Below are positions 1 through 8,034 of a stretch of DNA of 11,955 bases, piece by piece (position 1 is the stretch's first letter; every line of letters begins with the position of its first letter). The position numbers and the translations under genes were made by a program. Below the pieces are notes generated by a model that did no database searches, was not told where the DNA came from, and saw only the letters and a program-made list of their open reading frames with translations. Origin of the DNA: an uncultured Anaerotruncus sp. (lineage in GTDB: Bacteria; Bacillota; Clostridia; Oscillospirales; Ruminococcaceae); contig NZ_CABUCJ010000075.1 in NCBI RefSeq assembly GCF_902490045.1, positions 1 through 11,955 of the forward strand. Direction: 5' to 3'.

Positions 1-90
1 CAAACTGCGCCGCTCGGTGAGCGACATATCTAAAACCGCCGTCGGTCGACCTCCGACAAACTCCACCGCGCGATAAGCGGCAAAAAAAGA

Positions 91-122
91 AAGCCCCCGG
101 AAGCAGCGGCTTCCGGGGGCTT
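91..122 (-). terminator. Intrinsic terminator of the hydrogenase operon
   Basis: A perfect 14-bp stem (91-104 pairing with 109-122) has a 4-nt loop at 105-108. Read on the minus strand, the hairpin is followed at once by a T-rich tract (complement of the A-run at 82-90). It starts 13 nt past the hydA stop codon, as expected for a Rho-independent terminator. On the plus strand it is followed only by TTTT, so it may also act weakly on a convergent transcript entering from the left. Positions 1-90 show no supportable gene. Confidence 0.9.
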
Positions 123-134
123 TTGAACGAAAAA

Positions 135-1889
135 TCAGAAGTGCGGACGCTCCACATAGGAGGTATGCAGGATGCGGTGGGCCAGGTGGCTGCCGAACTC
201 GCCGAAATACTCCTCATAGATCTTGAGCAGCTCGGGGTTCTCGTGGCTCTTGCGCAGGGGCTTCGACTCGTCGGCGTCGTAGAGCGCCTTGGCACGGAGC
301 GCCTTGAGGTCGACAAAGTTGCGCACGCTCGCGGGCTGGACCGGCTGGCCGCCGCCGTTGACGCAGCCGCCCGGGCAGCCCATGATCTCGATGAAGTGGT
401 AGTTCTTCATGCCCGAACGGACCTGGTCAAGCAGCTTGCGGGCGCAGGAGAGGCTGGACGCGACCGCCACGTTGACCGTCAGGTCGCCGATCTGGTAGCT
501 GGCCTCCTTGATGCCCTCGGTGCCGCGGACCTCCTTGAAATCGACGTCCTGCAGCGGCTTGCCGCCGACCCACTCTGCCGCGGTGCGCAGCGCCGCCTCC
601 ATGACGCCGCCCGTCGCGCCGAAGATGACGGCCGCGCCGGTCGACTCGCCCATGGCGGAATCGAAATCCTCGTCGGGCAGGGAGGTGAAGTCGATGCCCG
701 CGCGGTCGATCATGCGTGCGAGCTCGCGGGTGGTGAGGGAGACGTCGACGTCGGGGATGCCGGCGCCGGCCGCGTCCTCGTTGTCGCGGCGGACCTCAAA
801 CTTCTTGGCGGTGCAGGGCATGATGCCGACCACAAAGACGTCCTTGGGATCCCAGCCCATCTTCTGGGCGTACCAGGTCTTCACCGTGGCGCCGAACATC
901 TGCTGCGGCGACTTGCAGGTGGAGAGGTTGGGGATCATGTCGGGATAGTAGTGCTCGCAGTAGTTGACCCAGCCGGGCGAGCAGGAGGTGATCATGGGCA
1001 GGACGCCGCCCGTCTTGACACGCTCGACAAACTCGTGGGCCTCCTCGACGATGGTCATGTCGGCCGCGAGGTCGGTGTCGAACACCTTTTCAAAGCCCAT
1101 GCGGCGCAGGGCGGCGACCATCTTGCCGGTCACGTTGGAGCCGATCGGCATGCCGAACGCCTCGCCCAGCGTGGCGCGGATGGACGGCGCGGTCTGGACC
1201 ACGACATGCTTGGTCGGGTCGTGCAGCGCGCGCCAGACGTCCTTGGTCTGGTCCTTCTCGTAGATGGCGCCGGTCGGGCAGACGACGATGCACTGTCCGC
1301 AGGAGACGCAGGCCACTTCGCCGAGGTTCTGCTCGAACGCGCAGGCGATGTGGGTGTTGAAGCCGCGCTCGTTGGGGCCGATGACCCCGATGCCCTGCCA
1401 TTTGGCGCAGGCAGCCACGCAGCGGCGGCAGAGGATGCACTTGTTGTCGTCGCGGACCATGTGGACCGCGCTGTCGTCCTTGGGCCACTCGGGGTTGGAG
1501 CCCTCGTAGCGGTGTTCGTCCTCAACCTTGAAGTCGTGGCAGAGCTTCTGCAGCTCGCAGTTTCCGCTGCGCACGCAGGAGAGGCACTCCTTCTTGTGGG
1601 TGGAGAGGATCAGCTCGAGGGTGATCTTGCGGGACTCGTAAACCTTTTTGGAGTGGGTGAGGATCTCCATGCCCTCGTTGACCGGGTAGACGCAGGCGGC
1701 CACGAGGGATTTGGCGCCCTTGACCTCAACCACGCAGATGCGGCAGGCGCCGATCGCGTTGATCTCCTTGAGATAGCACAGGGTCGGGATTTGGATGCCG
1801 GCATAGCGGGCCGCTTCCAGAATGGTGCTGTCTTTCGGCACGGACAAGGGCATACCGTTGATCTTTATATTAACCATTTCTTTTTCCAT
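135..1889 (-). CDS. hydA: [FeFe] hydrogenase catalytic subunit HydA (NADH/ferredoxin-linked, M3-type)
   Basis: Catalytic subunit of a soluble multimeric [FeFe] hydrogenase, 584 aa. The N-terminal domain carries a 2Fe-2S ferredoxin-type site (C38, C49, C52, C66). Next come a His-Cys 4Fe-4S site (H98, C102, C105, C111) and two 4Fe-4S sites (C151/154/157/161 and C194/197/200/204). The H-cluster domain has motif L1 at 301-307 (TSCSPGW), L2 at 357-365 (MPC..K..E) and L3 at 501-516 (E.MGCPGGC..GGGQP). L1 has Ser304 where the classical motif has its second Cys, and L3 has Gly504 where Ala is usual. There is no extra C-terminal 2Fe-2S domain, so the layout is the M3 type. It is last in the operon, 19 nt after hydB, with AAGGAG at 1901-1906. 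That site fits the start at 1889 better than the ATG four codons later. With HydB and HydC next door, it most likely belongs to a trimeric electron-bifurcating enzyme (group A3). The coupling mode itself cannot be read from sequence. Confidence 0.95.
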   Translation of the reverse strand: MEKEMVNIKINGMPLSVPKDSTILEAARYAGIQIPTLCYLKEINAIGACRICVVEVKGAKSLVAACVYPVNEGMEILTHSKKVYESRKITLELILSTHKKECLSCVRSGNCELQKLCHDFKVEDEHRYEGSNPEWPKDDSAVHMVRDDNKCILCRRCVAACAKWQGIGVIGPNERGFNTHIACAFEQNLGEVACVSCGQCIVVCPTGAIYEKDQTKDVWRALHDPTKHVVVQTAPSIRATLGEAFGMPIGSNVTGKMVAALRRMGFEKVFDTDLAADMTIVEEAHEFVERVKTGGVLPMITSCSPGWVNYCEHYYPDMIPNLSTCKSPQQMFGATVKTWYAQKMGWDPKDVFVVGIMPCTAKKFEVRRDNEDAAGAGIPDVDVSLTTRELARMIDRAGIDFTSLPDEDFDSAMGESTGAAVIFGATGGVMEAALRTAAEWVGGKPLQDVDFKEVRGTEGIKEASYQIGDLTVNVAVASSLSCARKLLDQVRSGMKNYHFIEIMGCPGGCVNGGGQPVQPASVRNFVDLKALRAKALYDADESKPLRKSHENPELLKIYEEYFGEFGSHLAHRILHTSYVERPHF

Positions 1890-1908
1890 ATCCAGGCACG
1901 CTCCTTTC

Positions 1909-3696
<1,788 letters not shown>

Positions 3697-3714
3697 GGTG
3701 CGCTTCCTCCTTTC

Positions 3715-4095
3715 TTACAGCTTGCCGCCGGCGACCGCGCCGATGGTGTACTCCTGAACGACCTGTCCGTTGATCAGGTGCTTCTGGACGATCTGGGCGG
3801 CCTTTTCGGGGGTCATCTTGACGTAGGTGACCTTCTCCTTGCCGGGCTCGAAGACCTCGACGACCGGCTCGTACTGGCAGATGCCGATGCAGCCCGTCTG
3901 GGCGATGGTGACGTTCTGGAGGTTCTTCTTGGCGACCTCCTCGGTGAACGCCTGGAGCACGGGGCGCGCGCCCGCGGCGATGCCGCAGGTGGCCATGCCG
4001 ACCACGACGCGGGTGTTGCCGCTGTCGTCGGCGCGGATGCCCATGTTGGTTTTGACCTTGTCCCTCAGAGCCTGAAGCTCCGCTAAGCTTTTCAT
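3715..4095 (-). CDS. Small thioredoxin-fold (2Fe-2S) ferredoxin-like protein
   Basis: A 126-aa soluble protein of the NuoE C-terminal / thioredoxin-like 2Fe-2S ferredoxin type. I chose the ATG at 4093-4095 because GGAGG at 4106-4110 is well spaced for it; a GTG 21 nt upstream (4116) keeps the frame open but overlaps that site. Only three cysteines are present: C37 in a CGIAAGA segment, and C69 and C73 in CIGIC. The classical domain has four (C-x4-C and C-x3-C), so the second ligand position is missing. From memory, this three-Cys form is common for this gene in clostridial hydrogenase operons, so it is probably not damage. It lies between the ATPase gene and hydB. It is likely an accessory electron carrier or cluster-bearing partner of HydABC, but that role is inferred from position. 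Confidence 0.85.
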   Translation of the reverse strand: MKSLAELQALRDKVKTNMGIRADDSGNTRVVVGMATCGIAAGARPVLQAFTEEVAKKNLQNVTIAQTGCIGICQYEPVVEVFEPGKEKVTYVKMTPEKAAQIVQKHLINGQVVQEYTIGAVAGGKL

Positions 4096-4138
4096 ATGTA
4101 AGATTCCTCCGTCCACAATGTGGTTGCGCGTCCTGCCG

Positions 4139-4693
4139 TCAGGACGCCTGCGTGTCTAAAACCTCCTGCGTGTTTTCGCGGATGAACGAGCCGATGAACC
4201 CGACCACCGACGGCTCCGAGAGGGGCACGCCGTCGAGCACCTGCCGGAATTCCCGCGTGTCGGCGGTGAACTCCCCCGCCCCGCGGCGGAAGGTGTAGGT
4301 GAAGTCGATGTCGGGGTTGCACTGCACGAGCGAGGCGACGGTCGCCGCGATATCGCCGAGCGGCATGCGGTCGATGTGGGTGAGGCCGAATACCGCCGTC
4401 ACGGCGGTGCCCTTCCCCGGCTCCGATTCGATCGAGAGGCCTCCCCCCGTCATCTCGGCGCCCATCTTGAGAAACGGCACCCCCAGCCCCACCCTGCGGG
4501 TGGTGCGCGTGGTGAAGAACGGGTCGGTGACCCGCTGCACCTGCTCGGGGGTCATGCCGCAGCCGTCGTCCCGCACGGTGATCGTGAGGGTGTCGGCCGC
4601 GGGCTGTTCGTCCACCGTGATCTCGATGAGCGAGGCGCCCGCGCGGACCGAATTCTGCGCGATGTCCAGCACGTTCAGCGAAAGCTCCTGCAT
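4139..4693 (-). CDS. Stand-alone histidine-kinase-type ATPase (HATPase_c)
   Basis: A 184-aa protein with a GHKL ATP-binding fold. The N-box is DIAQNS (Asn14), the G1 box is DDGCGM at 42-47, an F-box-like DPFFTTR lies at 57-63, the G2 loop is GLG at 69-71, and GKGT is at 93-96. It has no phospho-accepting His (HisKA) domain, no membrane segment and no sensor domain. The tail after about residue 105 is not recognised. It starts 4 nt after the hydC stop, with no clear Shine-Dalgarno site, so translation is probably coupled to hydC. Its place inside the hydrogenase structural operon suggests a regulatory or ATP-dependent role tied to the enzyme. Neither substrate nor partner can be named from the sequence. 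Confidence 0.9.
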   Translation of the reverse strand: MQELSLNVLDIAQNSVRAGASLIEITVDEQPAADTLTITVRDDGCGMTPEQVQRVTDPFFTTRTTRRVGLGVPFLKMGAEMTGGGLSIESEPGKGTAVTAVFGLTHIDRMPLGDIAATVASLVQCNPDIDFTYTFRRGAGEFTADTREFRQVLDGVPLSEPSVVGFIGSFIRENTQEVLDTQAS

Positions 4694-4697
4694 GGCG

Positions 4698-5192
4698 TTA
4701 CTGGTACTTGGCGAGAATGGTGTCGACGTCGTCGACCGTCAGGCGGCCGTAGACCTCGTCGTTGACCATCAGGACCGGCGCAAGGCCGCAGGCGCCCACG
4801 CAGCGGCAGGCGTCGAGGCTGAATTTGCCGTCGGGCGTGCACATGCCCGACTGGATGCCGAGCTTCTCCTGGAGCTTCTGGAAGATATCGCCCGAACCCT
4901 TGACGTAGCAGGCGGTGCCCAGGCACACGGAGATTTTGTACTGGCCCTTGGGGTTGAGGGTAAACTGGGAATAGAAGGTCGCGACCCCGTAGATTTCCTC
5001 CAGCGGGATGTCGAGCCCGAGGGAGATCATCTTCTGCACCTCGATCGGAAGGTACCCGTAGATCTCCTGCGCGCCCTGCAAAACCGGCATCAGAGCGCCC
5101 TTCTGGCCCTTGTGCTCCTCGATCACCTTCTGCAGCCGCTGTTCCTGCTCAGCGGTGCCGGTGAAGGGGACCACGGTTTTCGTGTTCGCCAT
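4698..5192 (-). CDS. hydC: Hydrogenase 2Fe-2S subunit HydC (NuoE-like)
   Basis: A 164-aa NuoE/HydC-family protein. An N-terminal helical region (about 15-80) leads into a thioredoxin-fold domain with the four 2Fe-2S ligands C90, C95 (CLGTAC) and C131, C135 (CVGAC). In HydABC enzymes this subunit sits next to the HydB flavin domain and passes electrons. The start at 5192 has a strong AAGGAGG at 5201-5207. It is the first gene of the operon and lies directly downstream of the Rex-overlapped promoter. Length and motifs are those of a complete family member. Confidence 0.95.
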   Translation of the reverse strand: MANTKTVVPFTGTAEQEQRLQKVIEEHKGQKGALMPVLQGAQEIYGYLPIEVQKMISLGLDIPLEEIYGVATFYSQFTLNPKGQYKISVCLGTACYVKGSGDIFQKLQEKLGIQSGMCTPDGKFSLDACRCVGACGLAPVLMVNDEVYGRLTVDDVDTILAKYQ

Positions 5193-5216
5193 CTGTCTTA
5201 CCTCCTTGGCATTGCC

Positions 5217-5233
5217 GTACGCAAAGGGCGTAC
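5217..5233 (-). promoter_or_regulatory. Leader inverted repeat upstream of hydC
   Basis: A perfect 6-bp inverted repeat, GTACGC at 5217-5222 and GCGTAC at 5228-5233, surrounds a 5-nt loop. It falls inside the predicted hydC leader, between the expected transcription start (about 5250) and the ribosome binding site at 5201-5207. It could be an RNA hairpin affecting stability or translation, or a DNA operator. Nothing here separates these. Confidence 0.4.
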
Positions 5234-5248
5234 AGCACCATTATAGAA

Positions 5249-5266
5249 TTGTTATGATTATAACAG
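5249..5266. promoter_or_regulatory. Rex operator (redox-sensing repressor site)
   Basis: The 18-nt sequence TTGTTATGATTATAACAG matches the clostridial Rex consensus TTGTTA-N6-TAACAA at 11 of 12 fixed positions; only the last base differs. It fully contains the -10 box of the hydrogenase promoter, an ideal place for repression. Rex in Clostridia represses fermentative and hydrogen-metabolism genes and lets go when NADH/NAD+ rises, which fits an NADH-linked hydrogenase. The match is seen directly; binding is inferred. No rex gene is in the window. Confidence 0.75.
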
Positions 5267-5285
5267 AAAATCGTAATGCCGTCCA
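5257..5285 (-). promoter_or_regulatory. Promoter of the hydCBA operon
   Basis: On the minus strand, TGGACG (complement of 5280-5285; 4 of 6 to TTGACA) is followed after 17 bp by a perfect TATAAT (complement of 5257-5262). Transcription would start near 5250, giving a leader of about 58 nt before hydC. A second TATAAT occurs at 5240-5245, but its -35 region is poor. The -10 is embedded in the Rex operator. Confidence 0.7.
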
Positions 5286-5312
5286 GATGAATCCCCCGGA
5301 ATTTTCGCAAAA

Positions 5313-5328
5313 ATGAAACGATTTTCAT
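5313..5328. promoter_or_regulatory. Inverted repeat upstream of the hydrogenase promoter
   Basis: ATGAAA at 5313-5318 and TTTCAT at 5323-5328 form a perfect inverted repeat around CGAT, about 28 bp upstream of the -35 box. It is AT-rich in a GC-rich genome and sits between the two divergent promoters, so it may bind a regulator. The outer bases resemble a CcpA cre site, but the central CG of the cre consensus is out of place. Confidence 0.3.
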
Positions 5329-5420
5329 GACAATTCGACAAAGGCTTCCGGACTTTTCCAATTTCAAGCCCCTCCGCAGATTCCACAGCTTTTGGCGGGG
5401 GATTTTGGCGGGCCCGGTCA

Positions 5421-5449
5421 TTGCGGCCCCGCGCGCAAAATGATATAAT
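5421..5449 (+). promoter_or_regulatory. Promoter of the DRTGG/HydS-like operon
   Basis: TTGCGG (5421-5426) and TATAAT (5444-5449) are 17 bp apart, and TG at 5441-5442 makes an extended -10. The -35 matches only 3 of 6, which an extended -10 can offset. It faces away from the hydrogenase promoter and lies about 50 nt before the first gene's start at 5501. No Rex-like site overlaps it. Confidence 0.65.
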
Positions 5450-5500
5450 GTTATGGTATAGACCAACCGCTTTCCCGATTTCCGAAAGGAGCAATGGCCC

Positions 5501-5857
5501 ATGACAGTCAGCGATATCGCCAGGATTCTCAAGGCCGAGGTCCTCTGCGAGGGGGACTCGATGGAGGCCGAGGTACATACCGCCTGCGGCAGCGACATGA
5601 TGAGCGACGTGCTCGCCTATGTCAAGGACCAGAGCGTGCTGCTCACCGGGCTCGTCAACTCGCAGGTGGTGCGCACCGCCGAAATGATGGACATGGTCTG
5701 CATCGTCTTCGTGCGCGGCAAGCGCCCCGACGAACAGATCCTCTCCCTCGCGCGCCAGCGGGGGATCGCCGTGCTTTCGACCCCCTACCGCATGTTTACC
5801 GCCTGCGGGCGGCTTTACGACAACGGCTTGAAGGGTGGCTGTGAAACCGATGTCTGA
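5501..5857 (+). CDS. DRTGG domain protein, first copy
   Basis: A 118-aa soluble protein with one DRTGG domain, a small regulatory domain also found in some phosphotransacetylases and CBS-containing proteins. Recognisable parts are the SDVLAYV segment (about 35-41), LLTGL near 47-51, the VCIVFVRG strand near 66-73, and the closing LSTPYRMFTACGRLYD region (92-107). AAAGGAG at 5485-5491 is 9 nt before the ATG at 5501. An ATG at 5494 is in another frame and too close to the ribosome binding site. It is first in its operon and its end overlaps the next gene. The domain probably binds a small ligand, but this is not shown by the sequence. Confidence 0.85.
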   Translation: MTVSDIARILKAEVLCEGDSMEAEVHTACGSDMMSDVLAYVKDQSVLLTGLVNSQVVRTAEMMDMVCIVFVRGKRPDEQILSLARQRGIAVLSTPYRMFTACGRLYDNGLKGGCETDV

Positions 5858-6275
5858 TACGATCAACCTCACCTACGACGTCCCGGGCGACGACTTCACC
5901 CGCGCGGGCGAGGCGTCGAGCGACGTCAAGGGAGTCCTCAAAAAGCTGGGCCTCTCCCCGCAGGTGGTGCGCAAGGTCGCCATCGCCATGTACGAGGGGG
6001 AGATCAACATGGTGATTCACGGCGGCGGCGGGCAGATCACCGTCGAGGTGGCGGCCGACGCGGTCACGATGAAGCTGGTCGACCACGGCCCGGGCATCAG
6101 GGACATCTCGCTGGCCATGCAGGAGGGCTGGTCCACCGCGCCCGAGGAGGTGCGCAACCTCGGCTTCGGCGCGGGCATGGGCCTGCCGAACATGAAGAAA
6201 TACTCCGACGAGATGGAGGTCGTCAGCGAGGTCGGCGTCGGCACCACCGTCAACATGAAGGTGTACGTCGCCTGA
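5850..6275 (+). CDS. Anti-sigma-factor-type serine/threonine kinase ATPase
   Basis: A 141-aa GHKL-fold protein of the RsbW/SpoIIAB-like (HATPase_c_2) type. Key features are the N-box with Glu49 and Asn53 (EGEIN), the G1 box DHGPG at 78-82, the G2 loop GFGAGMG at 105-111, and GVGTT near 129-133. The family phosphorylates antagonist proteins or binds sigma factors. I chose the ATG at 5850, which overlaps the upstream stop by 8 nt and has GGGTGG 11 nt before it. GTG codons at 5835 and 5841 are in-frame alternatives. No STAS-type antagonist or sigma factor gene is nearby, so its partner is unknown. The neighbouring HydS-like and DRTGG proteins are candidates by position only. Confidence 0.9.
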   Translation: MSDTINLTYDVPGDDFTRAGEASSDVKGVLKKLGLSPQVVRKVAIAMYEGEINMVIHGGGGQITVEVAADAVTMKLVDHGPGIRDISLAMQEGWSTAPEEVRNLGFGAGMGLPNMKKYSDEMEVVSEVGVGTTVNMKVYVA

Positions 6276-6320
6276 TCCGCGTTTCCCCCGGGGCGGGCAG
6301 GATTTATCTGGGAGGCCGTC

Positions 6321-7646
6321 ATGATGGATACCACGAACTTCTTCCACTCGGTGACCCTGGACCGGGATAAGTGCCACGGATGCATCAACTGCGTCAAGCG
6401 CTGCCCCACCGAGGCCATCCGCGTGCGCAACGGCAAGGCGAAGATCATCAAGGAGCGGTGCATCGACTGCGGCGAGTGCATCCGGGTCTGCCCGCACCAC
6501 GCCAAGCAGGCGATCTTCGATCCCATCTCGGTGATGGACAGCTTCGACTATAAGATCGCGCTGCCCGCGCCGAGCCTCTACGGGCAGTTCAACAACCTCG
6601 ACGACATCGACCTCATCCTCGGGGCGCTGACCCTCATGGGGTTCGACGACGTCTACGAGGTCGCGCGCGCGGCGGAGCTCGTGAGCGACGCGACCCGTCG
6701 GTATATGATGCGCGAGGACATCAAGCGCCCGGTCATCTCCTCCGCCTGCCCGGCGGTGCTGCGGCTCATCCGGGTGCGCTTCCCCGAGCTCATCGACAAC
6801 ATCCTCCCGCTGCATGCGCCCATCGAGGTGGCCGCGCGGGTGGCCAAGGCGCGCGCCGCCGAAAAGACGGGGCTGGCGCCCGAAAAGATCGGCGCGATCT
6901 TCATCTCCCCCTGCCCGGCGAAGGTGACGGCGGTCAAGATGCCGCTGGGCACCGAGAAGAGCGCCGTCGACGCGGTGCTCGCCATCCGGGAGGTCTACCC
7001 CAAGCTGATCAGCCTCATGCGCAAGGTGCCCGCCTCGGTGGACATGGCGGGGGCGGGCCGGATGGGCATCGGCTGGGGCAGCAGCGGCGGCGAGGCCGCC
7101 GCCGCGCTCAAGGAGCGGTATCTCGCGGCCGACGGCATCGAAAACGTCATCCGCGTGCTCGAGGACCTCGAGGACGAGAAGTTCTACGACCTCGACTTCG
7201 TCGAACTCAACGCCTGCTCGGGCGGCTGCGTCGGCGGGGTGCTCGGGGTGGAGAACCCCTACGTCGCCAAGGCCAAGCTCAAGCGCATCCGCAAATACCG
7301 GCCCGTCTCCTGCAACCACCTCGGGCAGGAGGACCTCTCCCCCTACACCTGGGACGCGCCGGTCGAATACGAGCCGGTGCTCGAACTGGACGCGGACATC
7401 CGCACCGCGATGGAAAAGATGAAGATGATGCGGGAGATCGAGGGGCGGCTCTACGGCATGGACTGCGGGTCGTGCGGCGCGCCCTCCTGCAAGGCGCTCG
7501 CCGAGGACATCGTGCGGGGGTTCGCCACCGAGGAGGCGTGCATCTTCAAGCTGCGCGAGGAGATCCGCGGGATGGCCGAGGGGCTGCGGCGGCTTTCGAG
7601 CGTGATGCCCAAGGTCGCGGCGGCGGAGACCGAAGAAAAGGAATGA
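6321..7646 (+). CDS. Putative sensory [FeFe] hydrogenase, group D (HydS-like)
   Basis: A 441-aa protein with three parts. (1) A 2x4Fe-4S ferredoxin domain (C18/21/24/28 and C47/50/53/57). (2) An H-cluster domain with L1 SSACPAV at 140-146, L2 SPCPAK at 196-201 and L3 NACSGGC at 297-303. The four cluster ligands C143, C198, C299 and C303 are kept, but the proton-relay Cys is Ala142. (3) A C-terminal Fe-S domain, C382/C385/C390/C407 (C-x2-C-x4-C-x16-C), like that in RnfB. It has no PAS domain. This is the layout of group D enzymes such as the characterised HydS of Thermoanaerobacter mathranii, thought to sense H2 rather than turn it over fast. GGAGG at 6311-6315 is 5 nt from the ATG at 6321 and 8 nt from the ATG at 6324, so the second ATG may be the true start. 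The gene is 45 nt after the ATPase gene and 15 nt before the second DRTGG gene. Confidence 0.9.
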   Translation: MMDTTNFFHSVTLDRDKCHGCINCVKRCPTEAIRVRNGKAKIIKERCIDCGECIRVCPHHAKQAIFDPISVMDSFDYKIALPAPSLYGQFNNLDDIDLILGALTLMGFDDVYEVARAAELVSDATRRYMMREDIKRPVISSACPAVLRLIRVRFPELIDNILPLHAPIEVAARVAKARAAEKTGLAPEKIGAIFISPCPAKVTAVKMPLGTEKSAVDAVLAIREVYPKLISLMRKVPASVDMAGAGRMGIGWGSSGGEAAAALKERYLAADGIENVIRVLEDLEDEKFYDLDFVELNACSGGCVGGVLGVENPYVAKAKLKRIRKYRPVSCNHLGQEDLSPYTWDAPVEYEPVLELDADIRTAMEKMKMMREIEGRLYGMDCGSCGAPSCKALAEDIVRGFATEEACIFKLREEIRGMAEGLRRLSSVMPKVAAAETEEKE

Positions 7647-7661
7647 CCGGGGGGAATCGAC

Positions 7662-8000
7662 ATGACGGTAAAACAGCTTGCCGAACAGGCCGGACTTAAA
7701 ATCCTCGCGGGGGAGGACTCCCTCGGCCGGAAGATTGAAAGCGTCTACAGCTGCGACCTGCTCAGCTTTGTGATGGGGCGCGCCCCCGCGGACAGCGCGT
7801 GGGTGACGGTCATGGGCAACGTCAACGCGATGGCGGTGGCGATGCTGGCCGACGTGGCCTGCGTGGTGCTCGCCGAGGGCGCGGCGCTCGACGACGACGC
7901 CAAAAGCAAGGCGGAGATGAACGATATCGCGGTGCTCTGGTCGGAGAAGCCGGTCTTCGACGCCGCGCTGGACATCCACACCCGCATGTCCGGGGCCTAG
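7662..8000 (+). CDS. DRTGG domain protein, second copy
   Basis: A 112-aa soluble DRTGG-type protein, clearly diverged from the first copy at 5501-5857. The most typical segment is CDLLSFVMGRA (31-41), followed by AWVTVMGNVNAMAVA (46-60) and DVACVVLAEG (64-73). A G-rich ribosome binding site lies at 7649-7654. It begins 15 nt after the HydS-like gene and sits before the PHP gene. In other Clostridia (from memory) DRTGG proteins of this type travel with hydrogenase genes. Ligand and partner are unknown. Confidence 0.8.
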   Translation: MTVKQLAEQAGLKILAGEDSLGRKIESVYSCDLLSFVMGRAPADSAWVTVMGNVNAMAVAMLADVACVVLAEGAALDDDAKSKAEMNDIAVLWSEKPVFDAALDIHTRMSGA

Positions 8001-8034
8001 CGGGGTCGGCGAATTTGGGAGAGGAGGCGAACCG

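Noticed and set aside
1..76. 3' end of a convergent plus-strand gene
   Set aside because: Two frames are open from the left edge and stop at 33 and 76, but too few codons are present to recognise a protein.
5313..5328. CcpA cre site
   Set aside because: The outer arms fit but the central CG required by the cre consensus is shifted.
5149..5872. Minus-strand frames (149 and 204 codons) crossing the divergent control region
   Set aside because: They run through both promoters and the Rex site and show no conserved domain.
5796..7979. Long minus-strand frame (727 codons) opposite the ATPase, HydS-like and DRTGG genes
   Set aside because: Antisense shadow with His/Asp/Arg/Val-rich translation, no recognisable domain and no ribosome binding site.
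5501..8000. The two DRTGG genes as a recent tandem duplication
   Set aside because: Their sequences share little beyond the fold-level pattern and are separated by two genes, so any duplication is ancient.
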